Shown piece by piece: positions 46,243 through 57,794 of a stretch of DNA of 64,000 nucleotides. Location of the stretch: contig NC_134889.1 in NCBI RefSeq assembly GCF_041734735.1, positions 355,001 to 419,000 of the forward strand, written 5' to 3'. A program made the position numbers and the translations under genes. The notes under the pieces were generated by a model. The model searched no databases, was not told the origin of the DNA, and was given only the letters and a program-made list of their open reading frames with translations. Within the stretch, counting starts at the first letter, position 1; the number at the start of each line of letters is the position of its first letter. The stretch is from Babylonia areolata. Lineage: Eukaryota; Mollusca; Gastropoda; Neogastropoda; Buccinidae.

Positions 46243-47387
46243 TTCTCTGTCTCCCCTTCTTTCATGGAATCTCTGTCTGTCTGTCTGTCTTTCTCTGTCT
46301 CCCCTTCTTTCATGGAATCTCTTTCTGTCTGTCTGTCTGTCTGCCTGTCTGTCAGTCTTTCTCTGTCTCCCCTTCTTTCATGGAATCTCTTTCTGTCTGT
46401 CTGTCTGTCTTTCTCTGTCTCCCCTTCTTTCATGGAATCTCTGTCTGTCTGTCTTTCCCTGTCTCCCCTCCTTTCATGGAATCTCTTTCTGTCTGTCTGT
46501 CTGTCTGCCTGTCTGTCAGTCTTTCTCTGTCTCCCCTTCTTTCATGGAATCTCTTTCTGTCTGTCTGTCTGTCTTTCTCTGTCTCCCCTTCTTTCATGGA
46601 ATCTCTGTCTGTCTGTCTGTCTGTCAGTCTTTCTCTGCCTCCCCTTCTTTCATGGAATCTCTGTCTGTCTGTCTGTCTTTCTCTGTCTCCCCTTCTTTCA
46701 TGGAATCTCTTTCTGTCTGTCTGTCTGTCAGTCTTTCTCTGCCTCCCCTTCTTTCATGGAATCTCTGTCTGTCTGTCTGTCTTTCTCTGTCTCCCCTTCT
46801 TTCATGGAATCTCTGTCTGTCTGTCTGTCAGTCTTTCTCTGTCTCCCCTTCTTTCATGGAATCTCTGTCTGTCTGTCTTTCTCTGTCTCCCCTTCTTTCA
46901 TGGAATCTCTTTCTGTCTGTCTGTCTGTCTGTCAGTCTTTCTCTGTCTCCCCTTCGCTCATGGAATCTCTTTCTGTCTGTCTGTCTGTCAGTCAGTCTTT
47001 CTCTGTCTCCCCTTCTTTCATGGAATCTCTTTCTGTCTGTCTGTCTGTCTGTCAGTCAGTCTTTCTCTGTCTCCCCTTCTTTCATGGAATCTCTGTCTGT
47101 CTGTCTTTCTCTGTCTCCCCTTCTTTCATGGAATCTCTTTCTGTCTGTCTGTCTGTCTGTCTGTCAGTCTTTCTCTGTCTCCCCTTCTTTCATGGATTCT
47201 CTTTCTGTCTGTCTGTCTGTCAGTCTTTCTCTGTCTCCCCTTCTTTCATGGAATCTCTTTCTGTCTGTCTGTCTGTCTGTCTGTCAGTCTTTCTCTGTCT
47301 CCCCTTCTTTCATGGAATCTCTTTCTGTCTGTCTGTCTGTCTGTCAGTCAGTCTTTCTCTGTCTCCCCTTCTTTCATGGAATCTCTT

Positions 47388-47433
<46 letters not shown>

Positions 47434-48350
47434 AGTCAGTCTTTCTCTGTCTCCTCTTCTTTCATGGAATCTCTTTCTGTCTGTCTGTCTGTCTGTCTTT
47501 CTCTGTCTCCCCTTCTTTCATGGAATCTCTGTCTGTCTGTCTTTCTCTGTCTCCCCTTCTTTCATGGAATCTCTTTCTGTCTGTCTGTCTGTCTGTCTGT
47601 CTGTCAGTCATTCTCTGTCTCCCCTTCTTTCATGGAATCTCTTTCTGTCTGTCTGTCTGTCTGTCTTCTCTGTCTCCCCTTCTTTCATGGAATCTCTTTC
47701 TGTCTGTCTGTCTGTCAGTCTTTCTCTGTCTCCCCTTCTTTCATGGATTCTCTTTCTGTCTGTCTGTCTGTCTGTCTGTCAGTCATTCTCTGTCTCCCCT
47801 TCTTTCATGGAATCTCTTTCTGTCTGTCTGTCTGTCTGTCTGTCAGTCAGTCTTTCTCTGTCTCCCCTTCTTTCATGGATTCTCTGTCTGTCTGTCTGTC
47901 TGTCTGTCTGTCAGTCAGTCTTTCTCTGTCTCCCCTTCTTTCATGGATTCTCTGTCTGTCTGTCTGTCTGTCTGTCAGTCTTTCTCTGTCTCCCCTTCTT
48001 TCATGGATTCTCTTTCTGTCTGTCTGTCTGTCTGTCAGTCAGTCTTTCTCTGTCTCCCCTTCTTTCATGGATTCTCTTTCTGTCTGTCTGTCTGTCTGTC
48101 AGTCTTTCTCTGTCTCCCCTTCTTTCATGGAATCTCTTTCTGTCTGTCTGTCTGTCTGTCTGTCAGTCAGTCTTTCTCTGTCTCCCCTTCTTTCATGGAT
48201 TCTCTGTCTGTCTGCCTGTCTGTCTGTCTGTCTGTCTGTCAGTCTTTCTCTGTCTCCCCTTCTTTCGTGGAATCTCTTTCTGTCTGTCTGTCTGTCAGTC
48301 TGTATGTCCGTCAGTCTTTCTCTGTCTCCCCTTCTTTCATGGATTCTCTT
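45560..48350. repeat. Minisatellite of TCTCCCCTTCTTTCATGGAA with (CTGT)n
   Basis: About 50 copies of CTGTCTCCCCTTCTTTCATG with GAATCTCT and a variable (CTGT)n run, period about 45-70 bp. Stop codons are absent from all three plus frames, producing artificial frames of more than 1000 codons. Entirely pyrimidine-rich on the plus strand. Confidence 0.97.
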
Positions 48351-48549
48351 TCTTGCTGGATTTGTTTCTGTGTGTGTCGTGTGTTTGTGTGTCTGTTTCT
48401 GTGTGTGTCATTGTGTGTTTGTGTGTCTGTTTCTGTGTGTGTCATTGTGTGTTTGTGTGTCTGTTTCTGTGTGTGTCATTGTGTCTCTGTTTTTTCTTTC
48501 TTTCTTTTTTTGTCTGTATCTGTGGGCTATTTGTATCAAATTCCCATAA

Positions 48550-48593
<44 letters not shown>

Positions 48594-49010
48594 GGTTCTA
48601 ATTTAGCTGGTGCCCGGGTGCAAATTTTTTGTGGAGAGTGCCCAGTTGGCACTCAAAAATTGATCGAGGGGAAAGAAAATAGATTAAAAGACACACCAAG
48701 AAAGCAAGCTGGAATGCGGTCGATCGAAATGTAAAGTGTCTGCTGCAGCAGACGCAATCGGATGTTGACGTTCACAGTACATTAGTGACAAACAGTGTTT
48801 CCCATCTTCAATGTTAAAAGAAAGACTCCCAAAACAGAGACGAAAGTTCAGGATGACAACCAAAAAAAAACAAGAAAAATAACCCCCAAACCAGCAGGAG
48901 TCCAAATCAGATTTGTGGTGTAGAGTTCAGACTGCTCTCCTCGGAGAGAGAGTGTCGCCATTTCTGAGGTCCTTTTAGAAAACTGTTCCTCTGTATGCAT
49001 GCTCCACTGA
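48351..49010. other. GT-rich then unique sequence
   Basis: GTGTGTCATTGTGTGTTTGT repeats to 48480, a (GT)n run at 48550-48590, then unique sequence. No NCS exon or other gene seen. Confidence 0.5.

Positions 49011-49013
<3 letters not shown>

Positions 49014-49070
<57 letters not shown>
49014..49070. repeat. (GT)n microsatellite
   Basis: About 28 GT dinucleotides. Confidence 0.97.
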
Positions 49071-49071
<1 letters not shown>

Positions 49072-49430
49072 GATCATGCCTTGCATGTCGCGTACACTTT
49101 GTACCGGATCCTTTGGTGCAGTTATTTCCCTTTATATTTGTTGTTTGGCTTTTCTTAAAACACCAAAGCGGAATCAACTGCGTCCAAAGAGATGAATAAG
49201 ATTTAGTTTATAAAGCAACATGCTGACCAGCCAACCAGCCAAACAACCAACTTATCAAGCAGACATCTAACGAACTCGCTGGCTCACTCATCCACTGACT
49301 CATTCACTCAGTCACTCACGTACTAATTCATTCACTCACTGCCTGAGAGACTGACTGACCTGATCAACAAAGTAAAAACTGGACAAAGATAACATCCACT
49401 CCTGCACAGTCTGAACCTGTCTGTATGATT
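49071..49430. other. Unique sequence with degenerate ACTCACTC run
   Basis: Includes CACTCATCCACTGACTCATT-type sequence at 49280-49345. No gene recognised. Confidence 0.4.
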
Positions 49431-50275
49431 TCCACTTTCCTCTTTCTCTCTCTCCCTCCCCCCCTCCTCTCCACTCTCTCTCTCTCTGTCTGTCTGTCTC
49501 TCTTTTTCTCCCCTCCCCCTCTCTCTCATTCCGTCCCTACCCCCTCTCTATCCCTCCCCCTCACTCTCCTTCCTTCCCTTTCTCTCTCCTTCCCTCTCTC
49601 TCATCCTCCCCCTTCTCTCTCTCCTTCCCCCTCTCTCACCCTCTCTCTCTCCCTCCCCCTTTCTCTTTCCCCCCTCTCTCTTCCCCCCTCTCTCTCCCCC
49701 TTTCTCTTTACCCCCTCTCTCTTCCCCCCTCTCTCCCTCCCCCTTTCTCTTTACCCCCCTCTCTCTTCCCCCCTCTCTCCCTCCCCCTTTCTCTTTACCC
49801 CCTCTCTCTTCCCCCCTCTCTCCCTCCCCCTTTCTCTTTACCCCCTCTCTCTTCCCCCCCTCTCTCCTCCCCCTTTCTCTTTACCCCCTCTCTCTTCCCC
49901 CCTCTCTCCCTCCCCCTTTCTCTTTACCCCCTCTCTCTTCCCCCCCTCTCTCCTCCCCCTTTCTCTTTACCCCCTCTCTCTTCCCCCCTCTCTCCCTCCC
50001 CCTTTCTCTTTCCCCCCTCTCTCTTCCCCCCCTCTCTCCCTCCCCCTTTCTCTTTACCCCCTCTCTCTTCCCCCCCTCTCTCCCTCCCCCTTTCTCTTTA
50101 CCCCCCTCTCTCTTCCCCCCTCTCTCCCTCCCCCTTTCTCTTTCCCCCCTCTCTCTTCCCCCCTCTCTCTCCCCCTTTCTCTTTACCCCCTCTCTCTTCC
50201 CCCCCTCTCTCTCCCCCTTTCTCTTTACCCCCTCTCTCTCCCCCCCTCTCTCTCCCTCACTCCCTCTTACTCCCT
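49430..50275. repeat. ~44-bp polypyrimidine minisatellite (845 bp)
   Basis: Almost pure C/T on the plus strand: CTCTCTCTTCCCCCCTCTCT then CCCTCCCCCTTTCTCTTTAC in about 15-18 units. The only regular purine is the A of TTTACCCC. Confidence 0.96.
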
Positions 50276-50404
50276 GCATGGCCTACTTGTTTTTAAACAC
50301 GACTGTCAGTTCATACGTCAGCACAGGACTTGTCAAAAAAACCAACCAACAAACAAAAAAACAACAAAGCAAAACAAACCAGCAAAAAATAAAACAAAAC
50401 AAAA
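50276..50404. other. A-rich spacer
   Basis: AACAAACAAAAAAACAACAA-type low complexity leading into the dispersed repeat. Confidence 0.5.
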
Positions 50405-51950
50405 ACAAAAGAGGCAAGGCCTTCAAGACTTACTTGTGATACACTTTTAAAAAAAATCGTTAAAATGTGTTCTGTATTTGTTATTATAAAGCTTCGCGTT
50501 TAAAAAAGAAAAAAAAAAAAAAAAGAAAGAAAAAAAAAAGGTCCTAACCGGATTCGAACCCCGCGTGTTCGGGTGAGAAGAAACTGCCTTATCCATTGCA
50601 CTATCGTGGCTGCTTACCTGACGTTCTAAAATTTAACATTTGAACATACTTTTTGAAAGGGCGATAAATCAATTGCGGTATTCGCAGTGAGAACGCTGTT
50701 TAAATCATATTATTCTGGTGTATCTTGGGCATTCAAAAAATCTTTCAGGGCAATAAAAAAATTCTTTTTAATGGCTATCGCCGCAATCACACTACATTTA
50801 GCCGTATTCACTAGATCTAGATAGATGTACAAGTTTAGTTACACCCGCCGGGAATGTAGTACGACACGGTCGATTCAATTTCTCTTTTATGTTCATTCTA
50901 GTTTTATAGTTTTAAAGTTGATATGAAAATTTAGTATTTTGTGAAACTAATAACATGTAGAGCCAAGTACAAGTACTTTTAAACGTCGTAAGAAGTGAAA
51001 AGGACTTCATTTTGAGGAAAGTCAAGACTGGAAATTTTTTCGTTTCATCGTGATCAGTTCAAGGGTATTAACTCGCATGGTTTACAATTTTTAACTGTGA
51101 ATCCCGACTGATTCTGTGGATATTTTTATGGTAGTTTGGGGCATAATCCAGTAAGTGATGAGGCGTTCACAAATCTTTCTCTGAATAAATATTTAACGGT
51201 CTCCTGCTCCAACTTTCCATCACATGTTATCGTGTATTGTCGATTGAATATAGGATTGAATGGGCAGGTCAACAACTTGAAACAAAATGGCGTCGTTCGC
51301 ATTCGCGAAGAATATGAGCACGCGTTTGAATGTGTATAAATATGTGTACGCAATTGATTTTTGCCCATAACCTTCAGGGCTCAGCCAACAGGTCTGTAAA
51401 GTCCACTCGTCGTATTGATTTTAGTATTTTCCGAAAAAGACCACTTGGGCGAATGAACATAGTGAAAGCCCTGTACACTGAGAGTAAAACACACAAGTTT
51501 TTTATGTATTGAGTATAATTTCAAAATGTAATGTTTAAGATGAGAAAGATCAGTTTAAAGCAAATTAAGTCCCCTAGCATTAATAACAGAGTAATTTCCC
51601 TTTTTTAGTATCTGCACCAAAACGTTTGCAAAATAAATAAAACTTCCATGCTTAGGAAAAGAAGTTCCTGTTTGAACAAAAAATGATAATAATGACTGCT
51701 CTTGTTGTTGTGTCAGAATATCAGATAAAAGTGCCAAGTTTAGAGAATACGAAAAATATAAATATAACAGTAAATGCAGTTTGCATATAATTAGGCTTTC
51801 ATTTTTTATTTTATTGTGCCCATCCCAGAGGTGCAATATTGTTTTAAACAAGATGACTGGAAAGAACAGAATTTTCCCTATTTTTATGCCTAATTTGGTG
51901 TCAACTGACAAAGTATTTGCAGAGAAAATGTCAATGTTAAAGTTTACCAC

Positions 51951-51987
<37 letters not shown>

Positions 51988-52043
51988 ACCGAACACCGGG
52001 TTAAAACATAGACTCACTTTGTTTACACAAGTGAGTCAAAAAC
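50405..52043 (-). mobile_element. Dispersed repeat family, full-length copy B (1.6 kb, inverted)
   Basis: Minus-strand copy of the element at 21885-23506, colinear throughout. Outer end GAGGCAAGGCCTTCAAGACT at 50411-50430. Inverted terminal motifs at 50427-50438 (GACTTACTTGTG) and 52026-52037 (CACAAGTGAGTC). Hairpin at 52011-52037. (CA)n tract at 51953-51981. tRNA-like block at 50541-50610. It has small indels relative to copy A and no coding capacity. Confidence 0.87.
50541..50610 (-). ncRNA. tRNA-like block inside dispersed repeat copy B
   Basis: Minus strand reads GCCACGATAGTGCAATGGAT then AAGGCAG (A box), and CGGGGTTCGAATCCGG (B box), total 70 nt. The D-arm (AATGGATAAGGC) resembles arginine tRNAs. 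The 3' end (TTAGGAC) cannot pair with GCCACGA, so it is a tRNA-derived promoter or pseudo-tRNA. Better preserved than the copy at 23329-23400. Confidence 0.6.
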
Positions 52044-52059
52044 CAAAACCAAAACCAAA

Positions 52060-52077
52060 CACACACACACACACACG

Positions 52078-52111
<34 letters not shown>

Positions 52112-52128
52112 CACACACGCGCGCGCGC
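52060..52128. repeat. (AC)n then (GC)n tract
   Basis: AC dinucleotides ending in GCGCGCGCGCGC; alternating purine-pyrimidine. Confidence 0.95.
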
Positions 52129-52600
52129 GCGAAGAAAGAATGAAAAGGGTTCTTGTCAAAGTGACTATCTCCGTAGCAAGATTCACTGAGGCGAGAAATC
52201 ACTGTTGATCCCTTCGATGAAGTAATGAAGGGAAGCCAGTTACTGGGTGGGATTAAGTGGGATTTGATAGATATCCATCATATCGCGTGTTACCGAGTTA
52301 GCAAAAAGCACAGACAGAGTATGTCTGTATCAAAGGATCTGTTCTGGCACTGTGTCCATTGAAATATCCGTCCCAATGAAATGTTGTGGCACCATGTCCA
52401 TTGAAGCGCTGTCATGATGAAATGTCCACACGATCCTTCCATTCAACGCCCTCCACTCCTGGATCGAGAGGGGCCGCTGTTATAAAGAGAGCGACACAGG
52501 GTTTGGATGGTGATATTGAGAAGGCGGTCTGTTACTGTAATCCACTCCGTCCTAAACACGTATTCACGTCGCATTCATTCTCAGATAAGCACTCCGCGCT
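52129..52600. other. Unique sequence
   Basis: Two short near-repeats (GGCACTGTGTCCATTGAA and GGCACCATGTCCATTGAA, 52345-52407). A minus-strand Cys-containing peptide ([13 protein letters not shown], near 52550-52600) is open but has no splice support. Confidence 0.35.
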
Positions 52601-52603
52601 TGC

Positions 52604-52823
52604 TTCCATACACGCACACACACACACACGCACACGCGCACGCGCACGCACATATAATTTATTATGCGTGTATGCGCATACACATGTGCACAAACACGCG
52701 CACACACGCACACAGACACGGACACACACAGACACACACACACACACAGACCAAGACACACACACACGCACACGCACACGCGCGCACTCACTCACTCACT
52801 CACTCACTCACTCACTCACTCAA

Positions 52824-52865
<42 letters not shown>
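52604..52865. repeat. (CA/CG)n and (ACTC)n tract
   Basis: ACACACGCACACGCGCACGC-type alternating purine-pyrimidine sequence, with an ACTCACTC run at 52785-52820. Confidence 0.95.
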
Positions 52866-52869
<4 letters not shown>

Positions 52870-54830
52870 AGACAGAGAACCATATACAGTCAGAGAACCA
52901 GATACAGAGCGACAGAGAACCAGATACAGACAGAGAACCAGACACAGACAGACAGAGAACCAGATACGGAACATACAGAGAACTAGATACAGACAGAGAA
53001 CCAAATACAGACATACAGAAAACCAGATACAGACAGGGAACTAGATACAGACATACACAGAACCAGATACAGATACGGACAAACAGACAGACCGAGAACG
53101 AGAGACAGACAGAGAACCAGAGACAGACAGACAGACAGAGAACCAGAGACAGACAGAGAACGACAGACAGAGAACCAGGTACAGACATACAGAGAACCAG
53201 ATATAGTCAGAGAACCAGAGACAGACAGACAGACAGAGAGAACCAGATACAGACAGACAGGCAGGCAGACAGGCAGAGATAACCAGATACAGTCAGAGAA
53301 CCAGATACAGACAGACAGACAGACAGAGAACCAGATACAGACAGACAGAGAGAACCAGATACAGACAAACAGACAGACAGAGAACCAGATACAGACAGAC
53401 AGAGAGAACCAGATACAGACAAACAGACAGACAGAGAACCAGTTACAGACAGAGAACCAGAGACAGACAGACAGAAAGAACCGGATACAGACAGAGAACC
53501 AGATACGGACAGACAGAGGACCAGATATGGATAGAGAACCAGATACAGACAGGCAGAGAACCAGATACAGATAGAGAACCAGATACAGACAGGCAGAGAA
53601 CCAGATACAGACAGGCAGAGAACCAGATATGGATAGAGAACCAGATACGGACAGGCAGAGAACCAGATATGGATAGAGAACCAGATACAGACAGGCAGAG
53701 AACCAGATACAGATAGAGAACCAGATACAGACAGGCAGAGAACCAGATATGGATAGAGAACCAGATACAGACAGGCAGAGAACCAGATGCAGACAGGCAG
53801 AGAACCAGATACAGACAGACGGATAACCAGATACAGACAAAGAACCAGATGTAGGCAGACAAACATACAGAGAACAAGATACAAACAAACAGACATACAG
53901 AGAACGAAATACAGACAGAGAACCAGATACAGACAGACAGACAGAGAACCAGATACAGACAAAGAACCAGATATAGGCAGACAGACATACAGAGAACAAG
54001 ATACAGAAATACAGACAGACAGAGAACCAGATACAGACAGACAGAGAACCAGATATAGACAGACAGAGAACCAGATGCATTGTAGACAGACAGACATGCA
54101 GAGAACCAGATACAGACAGACAGAGAACCAAATACAGAGAACCAGATACAGACAGAGAACCAGATACAGACAGACAGAGAACCGGATACAGAGAACAAGA
54201 TACAGACAAACAGACACACAGAGAACGAAATACGGACAGACAGAGAACCGGATACAGACAGACAGAGAACCAGATACAGACAGAGAGACAGAGAACCAGA
54301 TACATACAAGCGGACATACAGAATACGAAATACACAGAGAACCAGATACAGACAAAGAACCAGATACAGACAGAGAGAGAACCAGACACAGACAGACAGG
54401 CATACAGAGAACCAAATACAGAGAACCAGACAGAGACAGACAGGCATATAGAGAACCAAATACAGACAGACAGAGAACCAAATACAGACAGAGAACCAGA
54501 TACAAACAGGCAGGCATACAGAGAACCGGATACAGACAGAGAACCAGATACAGACAGACCAAGAACCAGATACCGACAGAGAACCAGATACAGACAGACA
54601 AAGAACCAGATACAGGCAAAGAACCAGATACAGATAGAGAAAGAACCAGGTACAGAGAACCAGGTACAGACACACAGAGAACCAGGTACAGATACACAGA
54701 GAACTAGGTACAGTCAGACAGAAAACCAGATACAGAGAACCAGATACAGACAGAGAACCAGATACAGACAGAGAACCAGATACAGATACAGACAGACAGA
54801 GAACCAGATACATACAGACATAAAGAAACA
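52866..54830. repeat. Minisatellite with AGAGAACCAGATACAGACAG
   Basis: About 90 irregular units built from GAGAACCAGATACAGACAGA with extra CAGACAGA blocks (18-34 bp). Minus-strand frames of 450-500 codons (Cys/Leu/Ser-rich) are artefacts. Confidence 0.97.
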
Positions 54831-55395
54831 GGAGCGAGACCCACAGAGAGTGAAATTAACTGAGTGAATGCAACTGATTGATTGATTGATTTGTAATTCT
54901 CACGTTTGACGATTTTGACTAAACCGCTTTCTGCGATGTGTCGTGGACCTCCCCACACGTACACACACGTTACTACATCCATACAGCATTGTGCTGAGGT
55001 CCGTTCATGTCGAAACACCACTCCGAAAGCACTGCAGTCATATCTAAAGTACAATGTCACTTTCAGATTGATGACAGCAATAAAGTGGGTGTGGGAAAGG
55101 GGGGGGGGGGATGAGGGGGGAAGGTCACGGACTGATCGGTCGATCGATTAACCGACAAACAGACTGTAAACAGACAGACAGGCAGACCGACAGTTGCTCA
55201 TATTCATCTGCCAGGTTTGCCTTTTTCAGCTGATGATTCATTTGTTGATATAGTTGTACAGTCAGAGTCATTTCTGGATATTTCATCTTTTTTGAGTCAA
55301 AAGGGGGGCGCGGGAGGGGGGGGGAGATAGACAGATGGATGGATAGATACATACATACATACATAGACAGGGACAGAGAAAAATGACCAAACAAA
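54831..55395. other. Unique sequence with G-rich and tetranucleotide runs
   Basis: A GGGGGGGGGG run at 55098-55109, and GATAGATACATACATACATA at 55343-55365. No gene seen. Confidence 0.45.
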
Positions 55396-55397
55396 GG

Positions 55398-56240
55398 TGT
55401 GGATGGACAGAAACAAGCTAAAACTTAACGAAGAGAAAACTGAGCTCTTAGCTGTAGGAGACCGAGCCCAGTCACTCTCGGCACTTCTATAGTTACATTT
55501 CAAACATCAGCTAAATACCTGGGTGTACATATTGGCTGACCACATTTCATCCCTGTGTCGCTCATGCAATTTTCATCTTCGCAGACTAGCCTCAGTCAAC
55601 CATACTTAACATGAAAAAACATGGAGAAAAACATGGTTCAGTTGGTTTCCTGTTTTGTCCTGTCCAGACTAGATTACTACAATTCTACCTTAGCAGGTTT
55701 ACCATCTTCCTCTCTTATTAGACTACAGAAAGTACAGAACAATGCTGCACGACTTGTCCTAGCAAAAAAGAAATCTGATCATGTCACACCTCTTTTGCAT
55801 CTGTTACACTGGCTTCCTATAGAGTCCCGCATTCACTATAAACTAGCGACACTTGCCTTCCGACATTTTGATGAGTCTCTTCCCCCGTATCTCTCCTCTG
55901 TGCTGGAAACGTACGAACCATGTAGAACGCTAAGATCCAGTTCTGAACTGTTACCTAAAGTCCCAAGAACTAATTCAAAATGTGCAGGGAATGGGTCTTT
56001 TAGGGCTCAAGTACCCCAAATTTGGAATTCTTTGCCATCGTCCCTCAGAAATGCTCCTGATCTCCAGACCTTCAAGTCAGAACTGAAAACGCATCTTTTC
56101 CGCAAACATTTCTGTACTTAGCACGATGGATAGTCCAAAGTCTGTTCACCACATGGAGTTTTATGCTAGAGATATTTATACTCAAGTAATCCTGTTTTAG
56201 TGCAGTTGATATATTTAATGTGTCTGGGCGCGCGCGCGTG

Positions 56241-56294
<54 letters not shown>

Positions 56295-56546
56295 AGTGTG
56301 CGCGCGCATGTATGTGTGTCTAAAATGTGTGTTTTTAAGGAATGTATTTCTTTTTAATCTAAGCATTATTTACTTGATATTTTTATTGGACCATGCTTTC
56401 TTATTCATTCTGTGAACGCATTGGATTGAGCTGTTGTAATGTTTTATGTTATTTTTATATCTGGCTCGATGATGTAAGGCGCTTTGAGCAGCCTCAGTAC
56501 TGGATATCGCGCCATATAAAAGTTATGAATTATTATTATTATTTAT
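55398..56546 (+). mobile_element. L2-like LINE 3' end, 5'-truncated
   Basis: Plus strand. WMDRNKLKLNEEKTELLAVG and KYLGVHIG (post-RT) are followed, after stops and frame breaks, by an intact 166-codon stretch (55621-56121): VLSRLDYYNSTLAGLP, LIRLQKVQNNAARLVLAKKK, LLHLLHWLPIESRIHYKLAT, VPQIWNSLPSSLRN and TFKSELKTHLFRKHF. This is the L2/CR1-type C-terminal signature. The 3' UTR has a (GT)n run (56236-56286). It ends in the L2-like tail AAGGCGCTTTGAGCAGC, then ATCGCGCCATATAAAAGTTA and an ATTATTATT repeat at 56530-56546. Confidence 0.9.
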
Positions 56547-57130
56547 CATTAAGTGCACATGTTTGTGTTAAAAGATCACCAATATTTCCCCTCAGTTACA
56601 TTTTATGAAAAATGAAACTACTACTGCTGTTGCTACTGCTGCTGCTACTACTACTACTGCTCCTACTACTGGCACCAGTCTGTTCGAGCTCCACGAACCA
56701 GACAAAACAGTCTGAACCAAAGACAGAAGCGATGACAAGCTCTCAGAAAAAAGTCGTCATTTTGAATTCCACTAGTGCGCTACCGGACGTTTTACTGGCA
56801 CAGTGTATCTGCGTGATGGGAAATATTAAGGGGTGGATTGACGGCATTGACGGGGTACTTGACACTGCCTTCTTAACGCCGCCTTCCACGTGGCTGGGGG
56901 GTGGGGGGTGGGGGGAGTAGACACCTTCACAGGGGAGGGAGGGGGTAGAGAGGACCAAAGCGACAGGCATAGAATTCCAGCGTCTCACGAAAGTAGTGTC
57001 CTGGTAACGTGGCGGTGTGACCGTGTGTCAATAGCACCCACCTTTGGTTTGCACCTGGGCGTGAAATCTGTCAGGACAGATCCGGTCCCTTTCCGCACAA
57101 TGGAAGGACGGTGCCTCCTTCATAGCTGAT
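56547..57130. other. Unique sequence with (CTA/CTG)n run
   Basis: CTACTGCTGCTGCTACTACT at 56619-56672 makes a poly-Leu, signal-peptide-like frame start (ATG at 56612). A GGGGGGTGGGGGGTGGGGGG run lies near 56896-56917. I do not call a gene. Confidence 0.4.
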
Positions 57131-57137
57131 AGGGCTG

Positions 57138-57171
57138 CACACACACACACACAGACACACACACAGACACA

Positions 57172-57201
<30 letters not shown>
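57138..57201. repeat. (CA)n microsatellite
   Basis: Interrupted CA run. Confidence 0.96.
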
Positions 57202-57204
<3 letters not shown>

Positions 57205-57214
57205 TGGGAAAATA

Positions 57215-57728
57215 AAGGGTGAAGTTGGTGTTCAGAGATGTCTGTTCTGATTTAAACTGGAATGAGTTCAGGGGTTTCTGTTCTGATTTAAACTGGAATA
57301 AAGTCAGGGGTGTCTGTTCTGATTTGAATTGGGATGAGTTCAGGGGTTTCTGTACTGATTTAAACTGGAATGAATTCAGGGGTGTCTGTTCTGATTTAAA
57401 CTGGAATAAGTTCAGGGGTGTCTGTTCTGATTTGAATTGGGATGAGTTCAGGGGTGTCTGTTCTGATTTGAATTGGGATGAGTTCAGGGGTGTCTGTTCT
57501 GATTTAAACTGGAATAAGTTCAGGGGTGTCTGTTCTGATTTGAATTGGGATGAGTTCAGGGGTGTCTGTTCTGATTTAAACTGGAATAAGTTCAGGGGTG
57601 TCTGTTCTGATTTAAACTGGAATAAGTTCAGGGGTGTCTGTTCTGATTTCAACTGGAATAAGTTCAGGGGTGTCTGTTCTGATTTAAACTGGAATAAGTT
57701 CAGGGGTGTCTGTTCTGATTCATGGCTG
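57215..57728. repeat. 36-bp minisatellite open on both strands
   Basis: About 14 copies of a 36-bp unit (GTTCTGATTTAAACTGGAAT then AAGTTCAGGGGTGTCT). Two unit types differ by a fixed set of transitions (AAACTGGAATAAG against GAATTGGGATGAG). 12-codon periodicity makes open frames of 178 (plus) and over 250 (minus) codons; neither shows coding signs. Confidence 0.96.
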
Positions 57729-57794
57729 ATGTATGTCAGCGCTGACAGTGTGTGACAGGGGTGGGCTGGGGTCTGTGACGTCATGTCACTGATA

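Noticed and set aside
45087-48734. Very long Ser/Leu/Val/Cys-rich open frames, up to 1215 codons, in three plus frames
   Set aside because: All three frames are open because the (CTGT)n/TCTCCCC monomer lacks stops; no domain, start context or splice logic.
48590-48734. NCS exon 4 after the GTGTGCAG at 48587-48594
   Set aside because: Translation does not match EF-hand sequence and hits stops in phase 0.
56612-56920. Signal-peptide-like frame starting with poly-Leu
   Set aside because: The Leu run is a (CTA/CTG)n microsatellite; the rest shows no family features and ends in G-rich low complexity.
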